From: a virus
DNA length: 33,315 nt
Virus record (IMG/VR): IMGVR_UViG_3300045051_000493
Coordinates: 1-33,315 of that record
Reading direction: 5' to 3' (one strand)
Shown: piece by piece, positions 27,362 through 33,315 of the stretch
Layout: each line of letters opens with the position of its first letter
Position numbering within the stretch: the first letter of the stretch is position 1
The notes under the pieces: model-generated
Databases searched by the model: none
Told to the model about the DNA's origin: nothing
The model's input: only the letters and a program-made list of their open reading frames with translations
Program-made: the position numbers and the translations under genes

Positions 27362-28291
27362 ATGCCGCAATACACGCCCGGTAGTTTGAAGGACTTCTTC
27401 TACAAAGCAGAGTCGAGCTATGGAACGATACCGTCGAACGCCCTCGTCTGGGCCGGGACGATGCGGAGCATAACGCCCTCACCGTTGACAGACCGCTCCC
27501 CCGAGTTCATCACCCTGCCCGGTTCTCGCGGCTATGGTGAAGCGATACCTGGCACGTTCAAGTACGGCTTCAATGTGAAGTGCCTGAGCCGCCGCACCGC
27601 GCACGACTGGACGGTCTTCTGGGCGGCGTTCGGGCTGGGGGCGGCGAACGGGGTAGCGGCCGAGCTTCCCTCCTTCCTCGCGCAGATCGCCCTGGTGAAC
27701 GGCGCGGTCACTTCGTACAACTTCTTCAACGGGTGCAAGGTGAACAAACTCTCGATCAGCGGCGACAAGGTCGGGGAGAAACTCATCTTCGAGGCGGACG
27801 TGATGGCGCAGTGGTGCACGGTCGGAACGTCCAAGACGATAACGGGCATCCAGTCCGTCACGGTCGGCGCGGACCCGAGCGCAGTAACTACCGGCGTCCT
27901 GACGTGGGACTCGGCCATCACGTACAATCTGGGCGGGGCCGGGGCTGTCGCCTGGTCCCCCTCCAAGTGGAAACTGAGCGTCGATAACCATCTCGTCCCG
28001 CAGATGGGCAACCGTACCGGAGCGGACGCCGCGCAGTACGTCTGCCCGGTCGCGATGCACGAGGGTGGGAGGGACATCATTCTTGAGGTCACCCAGCCCC
28101 GTCTCGATGAGGCGTTCCAGAACGCGAAGCTGGCGGGAACGGCGATGACGGCGGTTACGATCGTCATCGGGACGAAGACCATCACCCTCTCGAATGGCGA
28201 CTTCGAGGCGAACGACCTGGCAACGGCGGACCAGGAGAACAGCCTCGAGGAGACGGTGAAGATCAGGTTCAAGGGCCTGAGCATCGCGTGA
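27362..28291 (+). CDS. Major tail tube protein
   Basis: 309 aa. Beta-rich with the pattern of phage tail-tube subunits: an N-terminal arm (PQYTPGSLKDFFYKAESSYG), strand FKYGFNVKCLSRRTAHDWTV, then CKVNKLSISGDKVGEKLIFE and DVMAQW, which is the highly recognisable tube core (NKL.IS...GEKL.FEADVMAQ). The end EETVKIRFKGLSIA also fits. Hexameric rings of it form the tail tube. Highest-copy tail protein, directly after the terminator. Confidence 0.82.
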   Translation: MPQYTPGSLKDFFYKAESSYGTIPSNALVWAGTMRSITPSPLTDRSPEFITLPGSRGYGEAIPGTFKYGFNVKCLSRRTAHDWTVFWAAFGLGAANGVAAELPSFLAQIALVNGAVTSYNFFNGCKVNKLSISGDKVGEKLIFEADVMAQWCTVGTSKTITGIQSVTVGADPSAVTTGVLTWDSAITYNLGGAGAVAWSPSKWKLSVDNHLVPQMGNRTGADAAQYVCPVAMHEGGRDIILEVTQPRLDEAFQNAKLAGTAMTAVTIVIGTKTITLSNGDFEANDLATADQENSLEETVKIRFKGLSIA

Positions 28292-28300
28292 GGTGAAAGA

Positions 28301-28888
28301 ATGTCCCAACCGATCGGGCTCATCTCGGTGAGCGAGAAGGACCTGGAGCACGCTACGCTTAGGCCGGTCCCGATGGCCGACCTTCTTACGCAGCACCGCA
28401 AGCGGTTCATCCTCCGCACCGCGAAGTACGACATCGTGCTCAAGTACATCACGCACCTGGATGTCGAGAAGTCCGCCCTTGAGATCCTGAAAGACCGGGA
28501 GCACATGAACGCCGCTCAAAGGCTGCTCCAGCTCGGCGGCAAGGTGACGAACGGGGGAGAGCTGAACGCGGAGGAGATGACCGAATATCGGGGGTTGGAG
28601 GAATATCTCGCTCCGAGCAAGAAGCTCTTCACCTTCCCCTGCTTCGTCTCGCCCGTCATCACGACGCTGGAAGAGTACGACCTGCTCATGTCCAACCTGT
28701 CCAAGGCGGAGACGAAGGAGCTGGAAGAGTATCTAGTCAAGCTCTCCCGGCTCGAACCGGAGGGTCCGGTCGCGTCGTCCATCCCGACTCTAGCATCCAT
28801 CTATCACTTCCCGATCGCCCCGGACCTCAACGGCGAGAACATCACAGGCCAGCAGGCGGCGTCCCTTGCGGCCATGACGAGGCGGTGA
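28301..28888 (+). CDS. Tail assembly chaperone candidate
   Basis: 195 aa, GGTGA six bases before the ATG. Helical and charged (LTQHRKRFILRTAKYDIVLK, YITHLDVEKSALEILKDREH, SKAETKELEEYLVKLSRLEP). Its place between tail tube and tape-measure genes is the usual place of the tail assembly chaperone. The expected frameshifted longer partner is not obvious: the next gene starts with its own GTG three bases after this stop. Sequence family not recognised with certainty. Confidence 0.55.
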   Translation: MSQPIGLISVSEKDLEHATLRPVPMADLLTQHRKRFILRTAKYDIVLKYITHLDVEKSALEILKDREHMNAAQRLLQLGGKVTNGGELNAEEMTEYRGLEEYLAPSKKLFTFPCFVSPVITTLEEYDLLMSNLSKAETKELEEYLVKLSRLEPEGPVASSIPTLASIYHFPIAPDLNGENITGQQAASLAAMTRR

Positions 28889-28891
28889 GCC

Positions 28892-29392
28892 GTGTCGACG
28901 CTCGGCGTCGTCGGTAACATGGTCGAGGCGTTCAAGACGCTGAGAGAGACGCAGATCAACATCGCCGAGCAGGACCCGACCGTCAGCATGAAGGGGGCGT
29001 TCAGCCGCGGCGAGGGCGTCGGGGCGATGCGCCAGGGCATAGGCAACCTGACTAACGGGGTCGAGTTCTTCGGCATTCTCTCCGATGAACAGCTCCGCGT
29101 CTTCAAGGCCCTCATGGGCGCGGTGACCGTGACGTATGCGAGCATGCTCATCTATCAAGCCGTGCAGGCGTTAGTGAACGCCAACCTCATCTATGAGGCG
29201 GCGCAGGCGGCGATCGAGACGGCCGCCTACGTCGCGGGCGTCGTGACTATTCCGTTCGTCGTGCTCGCGGCAGCTACCGCGGGGGCCGTCTACGCCGGCC
29301 TCCAATTCGCGTCGGGCACCTGGACGATACCGAGCGGGGCGACGGACACGGAACGCAGACAGATCCTTCTCGGAGGCCCCTCCAATGGTTGA
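28892..29392 (+). CDS. Short tape-measure-like protein 1
   Basis: 166 aa, GTG start. A polar helical N-terminus, then a long hydrophobic part (residues ~75-140: FKALMGAVTVTYASMLIYQA, VQALVNANLIYEAAQAAIET, IPFVVLAAATAGAVYAGLQF), and a tail ASGTWTIPSG...LGGPSNG that resembles the loop-rich ends of tape-measure proteins. The hydrophobic stretch matches, in pattern, the one in the next gene, suggesting two related proteins. It may be a tape-measure fragment or a tail-tip membrane-entry protein. Confidence 0.5.
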   Translation: MSTLGVVGNMVEAFKTLRETQINIAEQDPTVSMKGAFSRGEGVGAMRQGIGNLTNGVEFFGILSDEQLRVFKALMGAVTVTYASMLIYQAVQALVNANLIYEAAQAAIETAAYVAGVVTIPFVVLAAATAGAVYAGLQFASGTWTIPSGATDTERRQILLGGPSNG

Positions 29393-30080
29393 CGTACCCA
29401 TCAGCTACACCTACTCGATAATCGACAACATGACCCCCGCTCTTCAGCGGATCAACGCCGAGCAGCAGAAGGTCAACGATGACGCGGCGAAGATGAACGG
29501 GACGACCCCGGAGGCGAAGGCGGCGATTCCGGGCGCGGAGAACGTCGAGCCGCCCGTCAGCGGGGACGCGGCGGCAGCTTCCGCCGTGCAGAAGGAGCTG
29601 ACCGACAACACGAACAAGGCGACGGTCGCCGTCGACAAGCAGACGTTGAGCATGGTCGCGCAGGTGACGGCCGTAACTGCGGTCTATCGCGGGCTCAATA
29701 TGCTCTCCGGCTCGATGACCGAGCTGGGCATCATTTCTGAGGAGGATGCGAAGAAGTTCAACGACCTGAACGCGGCGGTCGGACTAGTCGTCGGCACCTT
29801 CCAGTTGTTCAAGGGCATCGTCTACATCGTCCAGGCATTGCAGGCGGCGGAGGTCGGGCTGGCGTCGGTTGAGACGTATCGCTCCGTGCTCGCCTCGAAG
29901 GGGACGACCGCGTTGGTCGCCGCGGTCGGCATCGGCGCGGCCGCGGGGGTAGGCGGCTACTTCCTCGGACAGCAATCGAGCCAGCAGACGACGGTCAATC
30001 AAACCGTCAACTTCGCGGGGCAGTCCAACGCTTCGCAGAGACAGACGGCCTACGAAACTCTTGACATATTGGGGGGCTGA
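29385..30080 (+). CDS. Short tape-measure-like protein 2
   Basis: 231 aa, overlapping the previous gene by 8 bases. The start SYTYSIIDNMTPALQRINAE is typical of tape-measure proteins, as is the ending VNQTVNFAGQSNASQRQTAY. Between lies a helical, partly hydrophobic core (FNDLNAAVGLVVGTFQLFKG, IVYIVQALQAAEVGLASVE). Tape-measure length sets tail length at roughly 1.5 angstrom per residue, so 231 aa would mean a very short tail. Two short proteins in place of one long one are unusual. Confidence 0.6.
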   Translation: MVDVPISYTYSIIDNMTPALQRINAEQQKVNDDAAKMNGTTPEAKAAIPGAENVEPPVSGDAAAASAVQKELTDNTNKATVAVDKQTLSMVAQVTAVTAVYRGLNMLSGSMTELGIISEEDAKKFNDLNAAVGLVVGTFQLFKGIVYIVQALQAAEVGLASVETYRSVLASKGTTALVAAVGIGAAAGVGGYFLGQQSSQQTTVNQTVNFAGQSNASQRQTAYETLDILGG

Positions 30081-30086
30081 TTCACA

Positions 30087-30866
30087 ATGGCAGTACGTTA
30101 CTCGGTAGCTGACGGGGATTGGGATTCGACGGGGACGTGGAGCGACACGGATGGCGGAGCGCCGGGTTCGTCCGTCCCCGGAAGCGGCGACACGGCGATC
30201 ATCATGCCCGCGGGGGACGTGCTCGTAGACGACCTATTCCCGATCTATTGGGTGCAGGTATTGGGCGGCGTGCTGACCATCGCTCCCGGCTCTGGATTCA
30301 TCTTCGACGATACCGCTTCGGCGGGCATCGACATCGACGCAACGTCTACGTCCGGCTTCGTCTCTCAGGGGACGGCCGCCAGTCCGATCATCCTCAAGTC
30401 CGCCTCCGCAGACCCGACCAACAAGTGGTCGTGGGAGGTCTATGGGATAAGACCGGACCCGCGCAATATCGTCTTCGACCACATGACCTGTCTGGGCAAC
30501 AAGTGGTACCTCGGCAATGAAACGGATTCGGTCGAGTTCAACTATTCGGGCGGGCCGTTGATCACGAAGGTCACGCCTCCGCTCGCCATGCCGCGCATCG
30601 AGACGCACGCAATAGACGGGAGGGAAGGCGACCGGACGTACCGGAACGGCTCGCGCTCCGCCGTCGTGCAGCTCAAGGGGACGTGCCCGTGGTCCATGCA
30701 CCTCTGGGAGGACCTGCATACGATGGACGCGGCTAACAAGCGTATGGCGCTCATCACGCAGGACGTACATCTTGTAAGAGCAAGGCTCGAGGTCCCCGGC
30801 TCGTTCGCGCCCGTAGACGGCTCGCTCTACATCCCCTTCACCATCAGCCTCGTGGAGGACAAGTAG
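30087..30866 (+). CDS. Distal tail protein with fibre-like N-terminus
   Basis: 259 aa. The N-terminal ~120 residues are Gly/Asp/Ser-rich strands with the WDSTGTWSDTDGGAPGSSVP module also found at the start of the fibre at 24817. The C-terminal ~100 residues (RTYRNGSRSAVVQLKGTCPW, MHLWEDLHTMDAANKRMALI, VPGSFAPVDGSLYIPFTISL) look like a Dit-type baseplate hub domain. It abuts the giant fibre gene: its stop is followed directly by ATG 30867. Confidence 0.62.
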   Translation: MAVRYSVADGDWDSTGTWSDTDGGAPGSSVPGSGDTAIIMPAGDVLVDDLFPIYWVQVLGGVLTIAPGSGFIFDDTASAGIDIDATSTSGFVSQGTAASPIILKSASADPTNKWSWEVYGIRPDPRNIVFDHMTCLGNKWYLGNETDSVEFNYSGGPLITKVTPPLAMPRIETHAIDGREGDRTYRNGSRSAVVQLKGTCPWSMHLWEDLHTMDAANKRMALITQDVHLVRARLEVPGSFAPVDGSLYIPFTISLVEDK

Positions 30867-33315
30867 ATGGCGGTCGAGGGTGAGTTCGAGCTGACGTTCC
30901 ATAAGACGATCGGCGGCGTATCTCAGTTCTTCACCTGGACGCAGGCGAGCGCCGGCAATCGCGTCATGTCTCCGAAGCTCTACTCTGCGGAGAACTATCC
31001 GAGCCGTCTGGAGCTGGCCATCGACAACACGCAGAAGGTAGCGGCGGAGAACCTGCTCTCGGACGCCTGTGCGCTGTGGGACGCTGGTACGGGTTCGCTC
31101 GACGTGGGCGACCGTGTGTCGTTCTCGTTGCCGCTCAAGGCGACGGGTGTAATGACGCAGATCTTCCACGGCGTCATCGCTTCGCTGAAGGTCGACAACA
31201 AGGGCGTCCTGCGTATCGTGGCCGTCGATTGGCTGGCGGCGCTGGACTCGCATCGGGAGGATGTCATTGTATTCGATACGTACCGGGATCAGGTCGACGC
31301 AGTTATGGCTCTGAGCGCCGACAAGCGGTATTACCTGACCGCGCCCGACTCGAACGCCGCTTATCCCTTCGTCCAGGTCGAGGCCACGGGGGACTATCAC
31401 GCGGTGGAGATCTCCAACACGAAGAACGCGGTCTCGCTCTACATCGCCGGCCCCTCGCTCGCTACGGAGTCATATCTCGCCCAGGCGTTCATCCCGGACG
31501 GGGACGTATTCCTTGGATGCGCCGCCTGGGTGGAGTGGGTCGATTCGCTCGTCACCGACGCCACGCTGATGGCCTCGCTGCATGAGTCCGACTCGATCGA
31601 CAGCGCCCCACTAGCGACCGCCCTCTGGAGCAAGAACATCACCATCCTGCGCAACTCTGACCAATGGCAGAGATGGGAAGCGGACACTCCCCTACCCGTC
31701 AAGCCGGGGAAGGTCTACTGGCTCCGGTTCGAGTGCGTCGGGACCTATGACATAATCAACCTCGGCACTAACACCGTGCCGCAGTATCGGGCGCTGGCTA
31801 TCGCATCGTACAATCGTTGCCTCACCGGGACATGGACGACCTACAACGACGTCACGCTTGCCTGCCAGGTCGGAATCGGGCGGTACGTCACCATGCCGTC
31901 CAGCGAGTATGCGCTCGATGCGACCGACCCGACGATCATCTACCTGCTCAAGCCGCCGACACCGCTATCCGAGGCGCTGTATTCCATCCCTGGCACGCTC
32001 TTGAGCATCTGCGCCGCCATGCAGGGTCGGCTCTCCTACTACTACGGCAGCATCCCGTCGCAGTACGCTGTCGACGACATAGCGGACCTGGCGGGACTGA
32101 CGGCCGGCTGGGATGCCTCTCTGTCCGCCCTCGTCCCTCTGCCCCTCTTTCGCACCAGGGGGAAGACGCACAGCGAAGCACTTAGGGAGCTCCTCGACCA
32201 GTACGTCTTTACCAAATCGTCCGTCCCCGTCCAAGCGGTCATGTACGCCGATATGAACGTCGAGGGAGGGACGCGAACGCTGTTCGTCGCTCCGCGCAAG
32301 GCGCTCTCTGACGCCAGCGCGTTCACCTTCTCCTACGCTCCGGACACGGCGACCGACTCGGAGCGCGTGATCATCTCCGCCGACCTCGAGGTGACGTCGA
32401 AGCGTCCCTCCGCCGTGATGGTCGTCGGGAAGTCCAGCGACGGCTTCCCGCTCTGCGCGTATCGCGACGACCGGCCGCTCGGCGCTGGCTCGTTCTTCAG
32501 CAAGTCGGGAATGCCCACAGTCACTCGCATCGTTGACGAGTCCATCAATACGCTGGAGCAGGCGGATAAGGTAGCGTGGGCGATGCTGGACCATTACGCC
32601 AGGGATGAATGGGAGGGGCGGATACTGCTGTCCGGCTGCTATCCCGACGTCTTCGCGAACGGATCGGGCGAGATCATCACGCTCAACTACTCACCGATGG
32701 GAATATCTGGACTCAAGCTCAAGGTCAAGAGTGCGGTCGTCGGCCTGTTCGGGACGGAGATAACCGTGTCGAACATCGACCAGCTCCTAGAGAACAAGCT
32801 GCAGGCGTCCATCACCCGCGGCCAACGCAGCGAGCTGTTCAACTCGCCTGAGTACCAGGGGAGAAACGTATTCAGCAAGGTCGTGGACCTCGACGCGAAC
32901 ATCGACACCGCCGCCCTCTACATGGCGCTGATCAGCGGAGCGGACGAGGTAACAAGTCGCGTCAAGTGCGTCCGGTTCTTGAACGAGGACTACGAGTGCG
33001 CCGTCTATCACGCCGAGTTCGAGCAGGACGATCGGACCGTTGACGCATCCGCAGCTCCCGTCGACTCGATCGCCCTCTACGACGCCGCGTCGGGCGGCTC
33101 GCTCGTTGCCTCTGAATCCCTCACAGGTCTGAATCGCGTCTGGAAGTGGCAGACGACCCGCGTTATCGTTGACTATCTCTGCTGGTCCTCTCCCTGGACG
33201 TACACCATCAGCGGCGGGGAGGCGACAGTGACGGGCTACACAGGCATTGGCGGCGCGGTCACGGTCCCGGAGTCGCTAGGCGGGTGCCCCGTGGTCGAGA
33301 TGGGCTACGGATGCC
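30867..33315 (+). CDS. Tail-tip/fibre protein, N-terminal part (continues at base 1 of the circle)
   Basis: Open frame from ATG 30867 to the window edge without a stop. 774 codons precede the repeated 127 bases, and the frame continues as 1-1314, giving 1,211 aa in total. The first ~120 residues (VEGEFELTFHKTIGGVSQFF, LYSAENYPSRLELAIDNTQK, IFHGVIASLKVDNKGVLRIV) resemble a baseplate hub/Tal-like beta domain. A carbohydrate-module-like beta region follows (NAAYPFVQVEATGDYHAVEI, RWEADTPLPVKPGKVYWLRF), then a second hub-like part (ERVIISADLEVTSKRPSAVM, VVGK). The leucine-rich repeats come last. A baseplate hub fused to a bacterial-style adhesin is consistent with host recognition. Confidence 0.8.
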   Translation, partial: MAVEGEFELTFHKTIGGVSQFFTWTQASAGNRVMSPKLYSAENYPSRLELAIDNTQKVAAENLLSDACALWDAGTGSLDVGDRVSFSLPLKATGVMTQIFHGVIASLKVDNKGVLRIVAVDWLAALDSHREDVIVFDTYRDQVDAVMALSADKRYYLTAPDSNAAYPFVQVEATGDYHAVEISNTKNAVSLYIAGPSLATESYLAQAFIPDGDVFLGCAAWVEWVDSLVTDATLMASLHESDSIDSAPLATALWSKNITILRNSDQWQRWEADTPLPVKPGKVYWLRFECVGTYDIINLGTNTVPQYRALAIASYNRCLTGTWTTYNDVTLACQVGIGRYVTMPSSEYALDATDPTIIYLLKPPTPLSEALYSIPGTLLSICAAMQGRLSYYYGSIPSQYAVDDIADLAGLTAGWDASLSALVPLPLFRTRGKTHSEALRELLDQYVFTKSSVPVQAVMYADMNVEGGTRTLFVAPRKALSDASAFTFSYAPDTATDSERVIISADLEVTSKRPSAVMVVGKSSDGFPLCAYRDDRPLGAGSFFSKSGMPTVTRIVDESINTLEQADKVAWAMLDHYARDEWEGRILLSGCYPDVFANGSGEIITLNYSPMGISGLKLKVKSAVVGLFGTEITVSNIDQLLENKLQASITRGQRSELFNSPEYQGRNVFSKVVDLDANIDTAALYMALISGADEVTSRVKCVRFLNEDYECAVYHAEFEQDDRTVDASAAPVDSIALYDAASGGSLVASESLTGLNRVWKWQTTRVIVDYLCWSSPWTYTISGGEATVTGYTGIGGAVTVPESLGGCPVVEMGYGC
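33189..33315. repeat. Terminal direct repeat, right copy
   Basis: Identical to bases 1-127. See the left copy; the fibre frame passes through it in phase. Confidence 0.93.

Noticed and set aside
27479-28519. Long overlapping minus-strand frames opposite the tail tube gene
   Set aside because: Two minus frames are open over the same stretch, both shadows of the strongly biased tail tube codons; no ribosome binding site or motif.
30234-31400. A 388-aa minus-strand reading frame
   Set aside because: Arg/Val/His-rich shadow opposite two convincing tail genes in GC-rich DNA; no motif.
1-33315. CRISPR array or insertion sequence
   Set aside because: No series of regularly spaced repeats and no transposase or terminal inverted repeats were seen on either strand.
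1-33315. Haloarchaeal host
   Set aside because: Proteins are mixed in charge with many lysines, not the strongly acidic composition of halophiles.

Overview
This window looks like one complete, circularly closed genome of a temperate head-tailed virus (Caudoviricetes-like) that infects an archaeon. The first 127 bases recur exactly as the last 127 bases, so the unique circle is 33,188 bp. The reading frame that runs off the right edge re-enters at base 1 in phase. Signs of an archaeal host are TATA boxes centred 27-29 bases before start codons with little or no leader, GGTGA-type ribosome binding sites, C2H2 and zinc-ribbon proteins, a Hjc-like resolvase, ribbon-helix-helix repressors and a ChaB-domain head protein. 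The proteins are not strongly acidic, which argues against a haloarchaeal host. BspA-type leucine-rich repeats and high GC would fit Thermoplasmata or Methanomassiliicoccales, but that is only an inference.

Layout: (a) 1-1952: the leucine-rich-repeat end of a giant tail-fibre protein, then two small membrane-protein reading frames (lysis or moron candidates). (b) 1977-3191: a control region with the only two minus-strand genes, two perfect palindromes, and divergent ribbon-helix-helix genes sharing GTGTACAC operators. It is a candidate lysis-lysogeny switch. (c) 3337-5700: a tightly packed run of small early genes, many joined by ATGA overlaps. (d) 5755-6876: a tyrosine integrase followed at once by the 3' end of a tRNA (attP). 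(e) 7130-15485: a long early operon of winged-helix, zinc-finger and zinc-ribbon proteins, a ParB-like protein, a HTH-Hjc fusion, a second PD-(D/E)XK nuclease, a C5 cytosine methyltransferase and a TGT/DpdA-like protein. (f) 15534-15651: a TATA box and a predicted three-way-junction RNA leader. (g) 15652-33315: small and large terminase, portal, MuF-like protein, ChaB-protease-scaffold protein, decoration protein, HK97-fold capsid protein, connector genes interrupted by a fibre/membrane-protein cassette, tail tube, two very short tape-measure-like proteins and distal tail proteins that lead back to the fibre.

In working terms, integrase and attP give lysogeny, the ribbon-helix-helix pair probably sets the switch, and the early operon supplies DNA-binding, recombination and DNA-modification functions. 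The late operon packages DNA (headful or cos cannot be decided here) and builds a virion with a probably short tail.

The most striking feature is 12959-13981. Here the cytosine methyltransferase is overlapped along nearly its whole length by a second frame (12969-13976). That frame carries recognisable sequence of a phage protein family and has its own well-spaced ribosome binding site. Other points worth checking are the structured late leader, the single-gene DpdA-like candidate for 7-deazaguanine DNA modification, a connector gene without a standard start codon behind a 10-bp hairpin, and the fibre-LRR fusion.
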